64,000 bases of DNA from Thiothrix lacustris DSM 21227 (GCF_000621325.1 NZ_JHYQ01000008.1:1-64000), one strand, 5' to 3'. Positions 18,850-29,100 are shown, numbered from the stretch's first letter. Numbers and translations are program-made. The notes: a model not told the origin generated them from the letters alone.

Positions 18850-19044
18850 ATGTTGGACACAGAAATCGTTATGTACTTTATGGCTGGGCTAGTCATTATC
18901 GGGATTCCATCCTTCCTTTTCTACCGCATTGGCCTGGATATTGGGGTAAATAAAGGTATTCGCCGCCAATTAGTACGTGAATTGATGGCGAATGGCATTC
19001 TCGAAGAAGTCGATATGAGCATTCGCGGCACACAACGCAACTGA
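18850..19044 (+). CDS. Small single-pass membrane protein, unknown
   Basis: 64 residues: one N-terminal transmembrane helix (about residues 8-26, MYFMAGLVIIGIPSFLFY), then a charged cytoplasmic-type tail (NKGIRRQLVRELMANGILEEVD). Preceded by AAGGGG at a usable distance. Divergent from dusA. Family not recognised. The following 87 bases before mutM carry nothing I can name. Confidence 0.55.
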   Translation: MLDTEIVMYFMAGLVIIGIPSFLFYRIGLDIGVNKGIRRQLVRELMANGILEEVDMSIRGTQRN

Positions 19045-19131
19045 CTCAGCGGCAAGCCGCAAGGCGATGCTACCGCTGCACTCAGCAACCAAGAGAGCAG
19101 CACCTCGACTACGCTCAGTGACCGGGATGAA

Positions 19132-19944
19132 TTAATGCTGGCAGAGGGGGCAGAACCAAGTGGAACGCTGCCCTTGAGTGATCTGAACAATCGGGTTCTG
19201 GCAGACCGCACACGCCTGCCCGGTTCGATCGTAAACCTTCAGCTCAAGCTGGAAATACCCCGGCGTCCCATCTTCCCGTACAAAATCGCGCAAGGTTGTT
19301 CCCCCGCATTCAATGGCATAGGCCAAAATCTGGCGGATAGCTTGCACCAGTTGAAGATAACGTTCGCGGGATACGCCCCCCGCCGCACAGCGTGGGTCTA
19401 TCCCGGCTAGAAACAGCGCTTCGTTGGCGTAGATATTACCTACGCCAACGACAATATGCGCATTCATAATGAATACCTTCACACTAACCGTGCGGTTACG
19501 GGATTGCGCAAACAGGTAATCACCATCAAAACCATCACTCAACGGTTCCGGCCCCAAATCACATAGCAAGGGATGCTGCAACGGGTCACCTTGCACCCAC
19601 AGGAATGCCCCAAACCGGCGCGGGTCGTGGTAACGCACCGCCTTACCACTTGCCAGCACCAAATCGAAATGGTCATGTTTACGCGGCTCTAAATCTACCT
19701 CCACAATCCGCAAACTGCCCGACATTCCCAAATGGATCAGCCCGACACCGGCGTCGGTATGCAGCAGAATGTATTTGCCGCGCCGGGTCAACTCATGCAC
19801 CACCTGCCCTTCCAGCGCGGTAATCGTGTCCGGCACAGGCCAGCGCAATTTAGGCTGGCGAATATTGACCTTGGCAACAGTGTGCCCCTTCAACCACGGC
19901 TCGATTCCCCGGCGGGTGGTTTCCACTTCTGGCAATTCAGGCAT
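19132..19944 (-). CDS. mutM: Formamidopyrimidine-DNA glycosylase
   Basis: 270 residues. The N-terminal catalytic Pro and PELPEVET motif are present (MPELPEVETTRRGIEPWL), with the active-site Lys in LTRRGKYIL, and the C-terminal zinc finger C-x2-C...C-x2-C (CAVCQNP, WFCPLCQ). Removes 8-oxoguanine from DNA. Confidence 0.96.
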   Translation of the reverse strand: MPELPEVETTRRGIEPWLKGHTVAKVNIRQPKLRWPVPDTITALEGQVVHELTRRGKYILLHTDAGVGLIHLGMSGSLRIVEVDLEPRKHDHFDLVLASGKAVRYHDPRRFGAFLWVQGDPLQHPLLCDLGPEPLSDGFDGDYLFAQSRNRTVSVKVFIMNAHIVVGVGNIYANEALFLAGIDPRCAAGGVSRERYLQLVQAIRQILAYAIECGGTTLRDFVREDGTPGYFQLELKVYDRTGQACAVCQNPIVQITQGQRSTWFCPLCQH

Positions 19945-20015
19945 CGTGCATCCTTTCTATAGTCAAGCTCATGGGGGCTATGTTATACCTTCTGCCTCTA
20001 ACACGGAGGATCACC

Positions 20016-21287
20016 ATGAAAAAAGAAACCCTATCTCTTCACGCTGGCTACACGACCGACCCGACCACCAAATCGGTTGTCGTGCCTATCTATCAGACCG
20101 TGGCCTACGAATTTGATGATGCCCAGCATGGCGCTGATTTGTTCAATCTGGCCGTGCCCGGCAATATCTACACGCGCCTGATGAACCCCACCAATGACGT
20201 GCTGGAACAGCGCGTGGCAGCACTCGAAGGCGGTATCGCCGGGCTGGTGGTTAGCTCCGGGATGTCCGCCATCCATTACGCCATTATCAATATTGCGGAA
20301 GTGGGCGATAACATCATCGCCACCCCACAATTGTACGGCGGCACTTACACCCTGTTTGCGCACATGCTCCCCAAATTGGGTATTGAAGTGCGCTTTGCTG
20401 AAAATGACAGTGCGGAAGCCATCGAAAAGCTGATCGACGCCAAAACCAAGGCTGTTTTCTGCGAAACCATCGGCAACCCGGCGGGCAATATCGTCGACAT
20501 TGAAGCGATTGCCACTGCCGCCCACAAACATGGCGTCGCGGTCATCGTGGATAACACCGTTGCTACCCCCATCCTGTGTACCCCGATTGATTACGGTGCG
20601 GACATTGTGGTGCACGCCCTGACCAAATACATCGGCGGGCACGGCAATTCACTGGGCGGCATCATTGTGGATTCCGGCAAATTCCCGTGGACGGAAAACA
20701 AAGAGCGCTACGCAGCCATCAACAGCCCAGAACCTTCCTATCACGGTGTGGTGTATACCGAAGCCTTTGGAGCGGCGGCCTACATCGGGCGGGCGCGTAC
20801 TGTGCCTTTGCGCAACACGGGTTCGGCACTGTCACCGTTCAATGCATTCCTGATCCTGCAAGGGCTGGAAACGCTGGCCTTGCGCATGGAACGTCATTGC
20901 GACAACGCCATTGCCGTTGCCCATTACCTGAAAGATCATCCCAAAGTTGAGTGGGTGAATTTTGCGGCGCTGGCAGATGACCCGTATCATGCCTTAGCAT
21001 TAAAATATTTCGACGGCAAACCTGCCTCGCTGATGACCTTCGGCATCAAAGGCGGCTTTGATGCTGGCGTGAAGTTCTACGACCAATTGCAGATCATCAA
21101 GCGCTTGGTGAACATCGGCGATGCGAAATCGCTGGCGTGCCACCCGGCTTCCACCACCCACCGCCAATTGACCGAAGCCGAGCAATTGCGTGCTGGCGTT
21201 AGGCCGGAAACCATCCGCCTGAGCGTTGGCATTGAACACATTGACGACATCATTGCTGATCTCGAGCAAGCATTCGCAGTGGTTTGA
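20016..21287 (+). CDS. metY: O-acetylhomoserine sulfhydrylase
   Basis: 423 residues from the ATG after an ideal GGAGG site; a longer frame from 19971 lacks support. Cys/Met-metabolism PLP family: LHAGYTTDPTTKSVVVPIYQ, YTRLMNPTNDVLEQRVAALEGG, and the PLP lysine in HALTKYIGGHGNSLGG. Makes homocysteine (or methionine) from O-acetylhomoserine and sulfide. The C-terminus SVGIEHIDDIIADLEQA is typical. Confidence 0.93.
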   Translation: MKKETLSLHAGYTTDPTTKSVVVPIYQTVAYEFDDAQHGADLFNLAVPGNIYTRLMNPTNDVLEQRVAALEGGIAGLVVSSGMSAIHYAIINIAEVGDNIIATPQLYGGTYTLFAHMLPKLGIEVRFAENDSAEAIEKLIDAKTKAVFCETIGNPAGNIVDIEAIATAAHKHGVAVIVDNTVATPILCTPIDYGADIVVHALTKYIGGHGNSLGGIIVDSGKFPWTENKERYAAINSPEPSYHGVVYTEAFGAAAYIGRARTVPLRNTGSALSPFNAFLILQGLETLALRMERHCDNAIAVAHYLKDHPKVEWVNFAALADDPYHALALKYFDGKPASLMTFGIKGGFDAGVKFYDQLQIIKRLVNIGDAKSLACHPASTTHRQLTEAEQLRAGVRPETIRLSVGIEHIDDIIADLEQAFAVV

Positions 21288-21339
21288 TCCCTGACTAACG
21301 AAAACTAACGATTTACCTTACCCAACCAAGGAGATTTAC

Positions 21340-21834
21340 ATGGCAACGATTACCCTGCAAGGCAACCCGATTGAAACCGTCGGCGAACTGCCAGCCGTTG
21401 GCAGCAATGCCCCAGCCTTCACCCTGACCAAAACCGACCTGTCTGAGGTTGGTCTACAAGACTTCGCGGGTAAAACCGTCATTCTCAACATTTACCCCAG
21501 TGTTGACACCGGCATCTGTGCGGCTTCCACCCGCAAGTTCAACGAAGTCGCCAGCAGCAACCCCAACGTTGTCGTACTGTGCATTTCTGCCGACCTGCCG
21601 TTTGCGCACAGCCGTTTCTGTGGCGCTGAAGGTCTGGAAAATGTGGTTTCCCTTTCCACCTTCCGCAACGCTGATTTTGGCAGCAACTATGGCGTCACCA
21701 TCACCACTGGCCCTTTGGCTGGCCTGATGTCCCGCGCGGTCGTCATCGTCAAGGATGGCAAAGTAACTTACACCGAACAAGTGCCTGAAATTGCCCAAGA
21801 ACCTGATTACGACGCGGCATTGGCAGCAGCGTAA
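21340..21834 (+). CDS. tpx: Thiol peroxidase (Tpx, atypical 2-Cys peroxiredoxin)
   Basis: 164 residues. Peroxidatic Cys in [17 protein letters not shown] and resolving Cys in SRFCGAEG, both at the expected Tpx positions. Reduces hydroperoxides with thioredoxin. AAGGAG ribosome-binding site; 52 bases after metY, so likely in the same transcript. Confidence 0.95.
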   Translation: MATITLQGNPIETVGELPAVGSNAPAFTLTKTDLSEVGLQDFAGKTVILNIYPSVDTGICAASTRKFNEVASSNPNVVVLCISADLPFAHSRFCGAEGLENVVSLSTFRNADFGSNYGVTITTGPLAGLMSRAVVIVKDGKVTYTEQVPEIAQEPDYDAALAAA

Positions 21835-21843
21835 CAGCCGTTG

Positions 21844-21890
21844 TAGGACTAAAGTCCGACCTACACATCACGGTGTGGGTCGGGTTTCAG
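21844..21890. repeat. Palindromic (REP-like) element or terminator after tpx
   Basis: CCGACCTACAC-ATCACG-GTGTGGGTCGG (21856-21883) forms an 11-bp stem with one G-T pair, extended imperfectly by GGACTAAAGT and GTTTCAGTTC. It lacks a good T run, so it looks more like a dispersed palindrome than a standard terminator. Confidence 0.55.
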
Positions 21891-21981
21891 TTCAATATCA
21901 AAGCATAAAAATCAACCACATACCTGCAAACTCCTACCCGCTTGACTACACTCAGTTCGATACACCAATCAGGAACTGACC

Positions 21982-22470
21982 ATGAAAACCCTACCTCACG
22001 TGTTGTTCGCCCTCATCATGAGCGCAGGCAGCACAGCGGCCGGTGCTGCCGAATGTACCTCCTCTTTTTATTGTTACGGCAATACGGCTAACACGGTCGT
22101 TAGTGTAGCAACACGTCCACCACCGATTCCGCCACCCAACCCACGAGTAGTACAACAACGGCGGCAAGCACAACTTGCCCTGCGTAGCCGCCCCCCTACA
22201 CCTACCATTGCTAGACCGGCCGCTACCCCAACACCACAACGGGCTGTCACGCCCATCACTCAGCCAACACCACGTGCCAATATTAGGGCGACCCCACCTG
22301 CACAACCCAACAGAACATCCAGCAATTGCCAAACATTTTTTAATCAAGCAAGTGCCCTAGAAAGCCAAGCAGTTATCGCATCCAAACAGAATAATCGGCA
22401 GCGCTCCATCAGCTTGTTCAAAGAAGCCGCGCGACTGCGTACTCAAGCAACCAAGATGAATTGCCGTTGA
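21982..22470 (+). CDS. Secreted proline-rich protein, unknown
   Basis: 162 residues. Signal peptide ending about AAGAAE; two Cys soon after (ECTSSFYC). Residues about 45-112 are a Pro/Thr/Arg/Ala-rich linker. The C-terminal 50 residues (SSNCQTFFNQASALESQ to MNCR) look helical with a terminal Cys pair. Family not recognised. The upstream 90 bases hold only a short run without a clear promoter. Confidence 0.6.
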   Translation: MKTLPHVLFALIMSAGSTAAGAAECTSSFYCYGNTANTVVSVATRPPPIPPPNPRVVQQRRQAQLALRSRPPTPTIARPAATPTPQRAVTPITQPTPRANIRATPPAQPNRTSSNCQTFFNQASALESQAVIASKQNNRQRSISLFKEAARLRTQATKMNCR

Positions 22471-22555
22471 ACCCGTTCAAACAAGTCAGAATTGCTGATA
22501 CACTCCATCCAAGAGAAAACAACAGTTATTATCAACGCGCACAAGGAGAGGAACC

Positions 22556-22960
22556 ATGCCACAACTTTTTTCGGCTGATTGGATGAACGAGCTCAAAGAC
22601 CTTTGGAACGGCGACCCCGATGTTAAGGATAAACTGGCTGCCATTAACTTTAATTCCACCATCGCCTGTGGTTTAAAAGGTGAAAAGCAACCAATCGGTG
22701 TATTCGTCGTCGAAAACGGCGAATGCGTCCGCGCTGGCGACTATGCAGGCGAAACCCTGGATTGGGATATGCGTGCTGACCGCAAAGACTGGATGAAGTG
22801 GACCAAAGAACCCATGGGTATGGTCGGCCTAGGAACAGCTTACACCTTCGGCAAACTGAAGTTCCTATCAGGTGACTACGGTTCAATGCTAAAAAATCCT
22901 GCGATGGCGGGTCCATTTGTCAAATCCTTCGCACTGATGGCAAAAATCGACACGCAATAA
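22556..22960 (+). CDS. SCP2-like sterol/lipid-carrier-fold protein
   Basis: 134 residues, no signal peptide. The pattern VFVVENGECVRAGDYAGETLDWDMRADRKDWMKW, followed by TAYTFGKLKFLSGDYGSML, fits the SCP2 fold as found in stand-alone bacterial proteins. Probably binds a hydrophobic ligand in the cytoplasm; ligand unknown. AAGGAGAGG ribosome-binding site. Confidence 0.6.
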   Translation: MPQLFSADWMNELKDLWNGDPDVKDKLAAINFNSTIACGLKGEKQPIGVFVVENGECVRAGDYAGETLDWDMRADRKDWMKWTKEPMGMVGLGTAYTFGKLKFLSGDYGSMLKNPAMAGPFVKSFALMAKIDTQ

Positions 22961-22988
22961 CACCATAATTTATGGAATAATTTGCGAG

Positions 22989-23019
22989 AGAAAGCCATCA
23001 CTAGATGGCTTTTCTTTTA
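22989..23019 (+). terminator. Terminator after the SCP2-like gene
   Basis: AAAGCCATC-ACTA-GATGGCTTT followed by TCTTTT. Confidence 0.8.
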
Positions 23020-23042
23020 TACCCGCTTGGAGGAGACACCAC

Positions 23043-23669
23043 ATGAGTTTTATTCGTAACATTCTCGCCCTACTTGGCCTCGTCGCCATTATTGGTGGCG
23101 CATTCGCCTATACCAAATTTGCACCCATGATGAATCAATTAGGCGGTGTTGACATCGCCGCTGAAAAAGCAGCACTTGACCAACTCGACCCCAAAGCCAA
23201 AGATGTCTACATGGATATGTGGAAAAAGCTGAAGGAAACGGGTACTAGTGCAGGCGCAACGGTCGTTACCTTCCCGGTAAAGGATGGCGTCACTACCGAA
23301 CAGGTCGAAGCAGCCATGAAATTCAAGGCCAACGAACTGAATATCAAGGGTGTGGGCGAATTGCCACTCTCCGAGCAGGTCAAATTGGAAACGGGCAAAG
23401 ACCAACGCTTCCTTAAAATTTATCAGTTCTGCAACCCGCAAACAGCTATGCGTATGGTTGATTATAGTGATGCATTCTCCGCCTACCTGCCTTGCAGAAT
23501 TTCCCTGATTGAAGACAAACAAGGCAAATTGAATCTGTACTCGCTCAATATGGATATGATGATCTACGGCGGCAAAACACTGCCAACTGAATTACTGGAA
23601 GAAGCGAAAGGCGTTCAGAACATTATAACATCCATCATGGAACAAGGTGCAACCGGGGAAGAATTCTAA
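23043..23669 (+). CDS. DUF302-domain membrane-anchored protein
   Basis: 208 residues with one N-terminal hydrophobic helix (ILALLGLVAIIGGAFAY). The C-terminal half matches DUF302: KIYQFCNPQTAMRMVDYSD, AYLPCRISLIEDKQGKLNLY and MDMMIYGGKTLP. Function of the family is unknown, often linked to envelope or stress. Strong GGAGGAG ribosome-binding site. Confidence 0.75.
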   Translation: MSFIRNILALLGLVAIIGGAFAYTKFAPMMNQLGGVDIAAEKAALDQLDPKAKDVYMDMWKKLKETGTSAGATVVTFPVKDGVTTEQVEAAMKFKANELNIKGVGELPLSEQVKLETGKDQRFLKIYQFCNPQTAMRMVDYSDAFSAYLPCRISLIEDKQGKLNLYSLNMDMMIYGGKTLPTELLEEAKGVQNIITSIMEQGATGEEF

Positions 23670-23693
23670 TTCTCTCAGGCTATGACTAGGGTT

Positions 23694-23721
23694 GGTTTGC
23701 CGGTACTAATCCCGGCGAACC
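23694..23721. terminator. Hairpin between convergent genes
   Basis: GGTTTGCCGG-TACTAATC-CCGGCGAACC, a 10-bp stem with one G-T pair and no T run. Could act as a weak bidirectional terminator between the DUF302 gene and the leftward membrane protein gene. Confidence 0.4.
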
Positions 23722-23726
23722 ACTCC

Positions 23727-24164
23727 TCACGCCTCAGGCTGTTCCGGCTGACCAGACCCGAAAATCACCCCCAAGGTTATCAGCACCATACTCGCATACC
23801 ATAACCAAAAGCCTGCCCCCAGACCGACAATATGCATGTTGATTTCATGCCCCGGAATATCCGCAAACCAGAAAGCATGACCCGCAACGACCACCCCCAC
23901 CACTGCCAATAACATCGCCCGATTCGGGTAACGTGCCATCAGCAATACCGCGAGTAATTCCAGCAGATTCGCGTACCATGCAAACTGGAGCATTCCGAAC
24001 CCTAGCCACCCTGTCGCCCCGATCCAATAACCCATGACAACGCCCTGATCGGTATAAAAAGCAATTTGCGTCAGGGAAACCACCCATAACAAACCACCAA
24101 GAAATAAGCTGAGAGCGGGTGCTGACAACCAATCTAATTTGATCATGTGTGACACTGTATTCAT
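23727..24164 (-). CDS. Four-helix integral membrane protein, unknown
   Basis: 145 residues with about four transmembrane helices (about residues 14-36, 46-72, 80-97, 112-135). His-containing segments GHAFWFADIPGHEINMH near helix 3/4 could bind a cofactor, but this is speculation. Family not recognised. Divergent from amt. Confidence 0.6.
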   Translation of the reverse strand: MNTVSHMIKLDWLSAPALSLFLGGLLWVVSLTQIAFYTDQGVVMGYWIGATGWLGFGMLQFAWYANLLELLAVLLMARYPNRAMLLAVVGVVVAGHAFWFADIPGHEINMHIVGLGAGFWLWYASMVLITLGVIFGSGQPEQPEA

Positions 24165-24283
24165 CCTGAGTTCCTAAAAGTATCCATACGCGACAATCAT
24201 ATACGCAAACGCATCACCGACGAAATGCTTGGTCAAAGGCTATACACCCGATCTTCACTTAACCACAATCATGGTGCATACTG

Positions 24284-24300
24284 AGCACTAAATTGGTGCT
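24284..24300. promoter_or_regulatory. NtrC-type binding site upstream of amt
   Basis: AGCACTAAATTGGTGCT, an inverted repeat with GCAC-N7-GTGC, very close to the enterobacterial NtrC sites at glnA. It lies about 170 bases before the amt ATG, and an overlapping GGTGCA half-site lies at 24273-24278. I found no clear sigma-54 -24/-12 element between it and amt. The rest of this 303-base gap is AT-rich and without genes. Confidence 0.6.
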
Positions 24301-24467
24301 TAAAAACAAAAACGCACGTTGATAGTGACATTTTTCACTAAAAAACCACCTCAAATCAAAAAACCACAGGACTATCCCCAATTTTGGGCATTCCACTCTA
24401 GTCATTGATTAACAAGTAGTTATGATTGTGCATCTTTTATTGGCTCACGTCGTCGAGGTTACTTGGT

Positions 24468-25661
24468 ATGGAGCAACTTGTTTCCGCGTTGGATACCCTG
24501 TTCGTATTAATGGGCGCTGTCATGGTGCTTGCAATGCACGCAGGCTTCGCCTTTCTGGAGGTCGGCACTGTCCGCCACAAGAATCAGGTCAATGCACTGG
24601 TTAAAATCATTGTGGACTTTGCAGTTTCCACCATCGCTTATTTCTTTATCGGTTACTACATTGCCTATCAGGCTGGTTTCTTCGAAAGTGCTAGCATTTT
24701 GGCTGAAAAAAATGGTTATGAACTGGTCAAGTTCTTCTTCCTGCTGACCTTTGCGGCGGCGATTCCTGCCATTATTTCTGGTGGCATTGCAGAACGGGCG
24801 AAATTCTACCCGCAACTGATTGCAACCTTCGTGATTGTTGCGCTGATCTATCCGTTTTACGAAGGCATGATCTGGAACAACCTTTACGGCGTACAGGATT
24901 GGATCAAAGGCATGTTTGGCTTTGCCTTCCATGACTTTGCTGGTTCAGTTGTCGTCCACGCAATGGGGGGCTGGTTAGCTTTAGGCGCAGTCATTCTGCT
25001 GGGGCATCGGCACGGACGTTACACCAAAGATGGCAAACCCATGTCGGCGCATCCACCTTCTAGTATCCCGTTCTTAGCGATTGGTGCATGGATTCTGGCT
25101 GTCGGCTGGTTTGGCTTTAACGTCATGTCAGCGCAAAAAATCGGTGGCATCAGCGGGCTGGTTGCTATCAATTCCTTGATGGCGATGGTAGGGGGTATTC
25201 TGGCTGCCCTGATTGCAGGCAAGAATGACCCCGGTTTCGTTCACAATGGCCCCTTAGCTGGCTTGGTGGCTGTCTGCGCTGGTTCTGACCTGATGCATCC
25301 ACTGGGTGCGTTATTTGTAGGTGGTGTAGCAGGTGCATTGTTTGTCTGGGCATTCACCCTAGCGCAAAACAAATTGAAAGTGGATGATGTACTGGGTGTC
25401 TGGCCGTTGCATGGCATTTGTGGCGCATGGGGTGGCATTGCCGCAGGCATCTTCGGATTGGAAGCTTTTGGGGGTATCGGCGGTGTTAGCTTCGGCGCAC
25501 AACTGGTCGGCACGCTGATCGGGATCAGTATCGCGACAGCAGGCGGTTTTGCCGTTTACGGTATTCTCAAAGCCACGCTGGGCATTCGCCTGACGCAGGA
25601 AGAGGAATACAACGGCGCTGACCTAAGTATCCACAAGATCAAAGCTAACCCAGATACCTAA
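24468..25661 (+). CDS. amt: Ammonium transporter
   Basis: 397 residues from the ATG after CGAGG; a longer frame from 24426 is unsupported. Amt/Mep/Rh fold with about 11 helices: LMGAVMVLAMHAGFAFLEVG, FHDFAGSVVVHAMGG (conserved pore His) and WPLHGICGAWGGIAAGIFG (second pore His). Takes up ammonium across the inner membrane. Context: NtrC-like site upstream, as expected for nitrogen control. No glnK gene is adjacent. Confidence 0.94.
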   Translation: MEQLVSALDTLFVLMGAVMVLAMHAGFAFLEVGTVRHKNQVNALVKIIVDFAVSTIAYFFIGYYIAYQAGFFESASILAEKNGYELVKFFFLLTFAAAIPAIISGGIAERAKFYPQLIATFVIVALIYPFYEGMIWNNLYGVQDWIKGMFGFAFHDFAGSVVVHAMGGWLALGAVILLGHRHGRYTKDGKPMSAHPPSSIPFLAIGAWILAVGWFGFNVMSAQKIGGISGLVAINSLMAMVGGILAALIAGKNDPGFVHNGPLAGLVAVCAGSDLMHPLGALFVGGVAGALFVWAFTLAQNKLKVDDVLGVWPLHGICGAWGGIAAGIFGLEAFGGIGGVSFGAQLVGTLIGISIATAGGFAVYGILKATLGIRLTQEEEYNGADLSIHKIKANPDT

Positions 25662-25699
25662 AGGTTATGCACATAACGTGCAGTAACTGACTTACAATC

Positions 25700-25730
25700 A
25701 ACCCCATTGTTCATCACTTTGGGGTTTTTT
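25700..25730 (+). terminator. Terminator after amt, abutting the next gene
   Basis: AACCCCA and TGGGGTT pair around a 13-base loop and are followed by TTTT. The TTG start of the next gene lies directly at the end of the T run. Confidence 0.75.
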
Positions 25731-26106
25731 GTTGGAAAATATCCTGATCGGGTTAGGCATATTCTCTGCCGTGACCTTTGTCTTATCCCTGCTGCTGCTA
25801 CCGTGGTTTATTGCGCGGATTCCAGCAGATTATTTCACTCGTCCGCGTGATTCAGACCCATGGCGGGTACTGTTGCAACCACGTGCCTTGCTACGTAATT
25901 TGCTGGGATTACCCGTGTTGCTAGCGGGTATTGCCATGCTAGTGCTACCAGGGCAAGGCATTCTCACCATCATGATAGCGCTGGGTATCATGAGCTTCCC
26001 CGGCAAATTTGCACTGGAAAAATGGATCATCTCGCGTAAAGGCGTACTCCAAGCGGTGAACTGGATTCGTCAGAAATCGCATCATCCACCGCTTGCAGCA
26101 CCGTGA
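25729..26106 (+). CDS. PGPGW-like small membrane protein
   Basis: 125 residues starting at TTG (25729 or 25732); no ATG lies near the start of the hydrophobic N-terminus. Two transmembrane regions: about residues 5-30 and a hairpin around LPVLLAGIAMLVLPGQGILTI with the PGQG motif. This resembles the putative transmembrane PGPGW family. Function unknown. The only Shine-Dalgarno-like bases (GGGG) are in the 3' arm of the amt terminator. Confidence 0.6.
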   Translation: MLENILIGLGIFSAVTFVLSLLLLPWFIARIPADYFTRPRDSDPWRVLLQPRALLRNLLGLPVLLAGIAMLVLPGQGILTIMIALGIMSFPGKFALEKWIISRKGVLQAVNWIRQKSHHPPLAAP

Positions 26107-26107
26107 T

Positions 26108-29100
26108 TTAGAGCAGCACCTTCTCGATGCCACCCTGCACGGCTTTGCCCACAAAGCCTTGCTGCCAATCCTTGCCCAGCAAATAGTTAGCCATTTCCAC
26201 CACGATGTAATCGGTTTCCATCCCGGTGTCATCGGCGTAGCGTGACAAACCTTGCTGACAAGCTGGGCAGGAGGTAAGGATCTTCACATTGCCATTTTGC
26301 GCCATATCACTACCGGTCAATTCCTTGATACTCTCCTTGAGGCTTTCCGCCTTACGGAAACGTAACTGGCTAGCAATATCCGGGCGGCTGATCGCAAACG
26401 TCCCTGCCTCCCCGCAGCAACGCTCGCTCAATACAACGTTGGAACCCGTTAATTGCTGTGTCACTTTCAGCGGGTTAACCTGCTTCATCGGTGTGTGGCA
26501 TGGGTCGTGGTAAACGTACTGAATACCGCTGACACCTTCCATTTTCACACCCTTTTCCAGCAGGTATTCGTGGATATCGAGCAGGCGGCAACCGGGGAAA
26601 ATCTTCTCGAATTCATACTTCAACAACTGATCCATGCACGTCCCGCAGGAAACCAGCACGGTCTTGATGTCGAGGTAACTCAAGGCATTCGCCACCCGAT
26701 GGAACAACACGCGGTTTTCAGTGGAAATCTGCGTGCCTTTCTTCAAATCACCACCGGCATTTTGCGGATAACCACAGCACAAATAGCCTGGCGGCAATAC
26801 CGTGGTTGCCCCCGTTTCATACAGCATCGCCAGTGTTGCCAAACCCACCTGACTGAACAGGCGTTCCGAACCGCAACCGGGGAAATAGAACACCGCATCG
26901 CCACGCTTGTCCGCCGTTTTCACCGGATCGCGCAAAATCGGGATCACACTATCATCTTCCAGCCCCAACATCGCCCGGGTGGTTTTGGCCGGAAGCCCTT
27001 TCGGCAGTGGTTTTTTGATGAACTGAATCACCTGCTCCTTAATGGCAGGCTTGCCCAACGTCGCGGCAGGCGGCTTATCTCCACCCAGCAAACCTGTATT
27101 TTTTGCCAAAGTGTAAGCAAAACGCTGCGCCTTGTAACCAAACTTGATCATTCCAGTTCGCATCAGGCTGATTTGTGTCGGGTCTTTCATATTCAGGAAT
27201 TGCATGGATGCCCACGTCACCGGGCTGGTCTTTTTCTTACCACGTTCACGCAGGATGCTGCGCATCCGCACGCTGACTTCACCAAAGTCGATATTCACCG
27301 GGCAAGGATTCAAACACTTGTGGCACACCGTGCAATGGTCGGCGACATCGTTCATTTCATCGAAATGACGGATTGAAATCCCGCGACGAGTCTGCTCCTC
27401 ATACAGGAACGCCTCAATCATCAGCCCAGTGGCCAGAATCTTGTTACGCGGCGAATACAACAAGTTGGCGCGTGGAATGTGCGTATTGCACACCGGCTTG
27501 CACTTGCCGCAGCGTAAGCAGTCCTTGATGTCATTGTTCAGCGCACCCAGCTCATTGTGCTCCAGCAGCAAGGCTTCACGTTCCACCAAACGTAGCGATG
27601 GCGTGTAGGCATTCTGCAAACCAGAACCCTGCAATAACTTACCCTTGTTGAAGTGTCCGTGCGGGTCGATGTCCTGTTTGTACTCAGCAAATTCGCGGAT
27701 TTCGCGCTCTTCCAGATACTGGAACTTGGTAATGCCAATGCCGTGTTCGCCGGAAATCACCCCATCCAGCTCACGCGCCAGCACCATAATGGCATCCACC
27801 ATACGCTCAGCTTCGTGCAACATGCCGTAATCGTTGGAGTTCACCGGAATATTGGTGTGAACATTGCCATCACCGGCGTGCATATGCAGCGCCACGAACA
27901 AGCGACCGGTACGAATCTTGCGGTGGATTTTTTCCATCGCCTGCATCAACGGTTCCAGCTCACGACCTGCAAACATTTCCTGCAAAGGACGCACAATTTC
28001 CTTGCGGTAAGAAATCCGCAATTCACGCCGCAACAATAAATCAATGATCCGATCTTGTGGGCGTTGTGCCGCTAGTGCGGAGCTATCCAGCAAATCCTGA
28101 TGGGCTGCCGCAGGTTCGGCAAACACCGCCAGAATCTTCTCCCAGCGGGTTCTACGCTGCTGAAGATAATCCACTGCATGTGCCAGCTTATTCGCCCAGA
28201 TGGAACTGCGCTCCTCACTGGCCTCATAGTCCGCCACTCTGCGTAATTCTGGCAAATCACCGGCAAGGTGTTCCAATAAGCCATCAATCATACGCAGCTT
28301 GTTCTGCATGGACTGGCGGATATTGATGGTTTCGATGCCTTCGGTGTAACGCGCCAGGTTGCGCAGCGGAATCACCACGTCCTCGTTGATCTTAAAGGCG
28401 TTGGTGTGTGCCGCAATCGCCGCCGTGCGTGAACGATCAGCCCAAAACTGGCGACGCGCTTCCGGGCTAACTGCCGTGAAACCTTCCGCATTCCGCGCAT
28501 TCGCCAAACGCACCACTTCAGCAGCGGATTCAGCCACGGCTTTCTCATCATCGCCGACGATATCCGCAATCAGCACCATTTTCGGCAACATACCGCGTGC
28601 GCCTTTCGGGGTGTATTTCACCGCTTTGACGTAGCGTTCATCGAGGTGTTCGAGGCCGGAAAGCAGCACATCGTTACGCCCGTCGAGGTAGTCTTTCACT
28701 TCCACAATGGCGGGGACGGCTTCGTGCAAATCCGTGCCGTAGAATTCCAGACAAACGGTACGAATTTGATCCGGCATCCGGTGCAGAATGAACTCGCCGG
28801 AGGTGATCAGGCCATCGCAGCCTTCCTTCTGGATACCGGGCAAGCCGCCGAGGAACTTGTTGGTGACATCTTTGCCCAACCCCTCCTTGCGGAAATAGCG
28901 CCCCTCAAAGGTGAGGATCTGCGGCTCACCTTTGGTGGTTTTACCGTCCGGCTGGAAACGTTGTACGGAAAACTGCACCGTCTGCTGATCGTGGATTTTG
29001 CCAAGATTGTGGTTCAAGCGTGTCACTTCCAACCAATCCGCATCCGGCGTGACCATGCGCCAAGACAGCAGGTTGTCGAGTGCGGTTCCCCACAGCACGG

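Noticed and set aside
24301-24467. Possible sigma-54 -24/-12 promoter before amt
   Set aside because: Scanned for GG-N10-GC with TGGC/TTGC context; no acceptable match found, although the NtrC-like site is good.
26453-27376. 307-residue plus-strand frame antisense to the FAD/Fe-S dehydrogenase
   Set aside because: Lies wholly within a strongly conserved coding region on the other strand.
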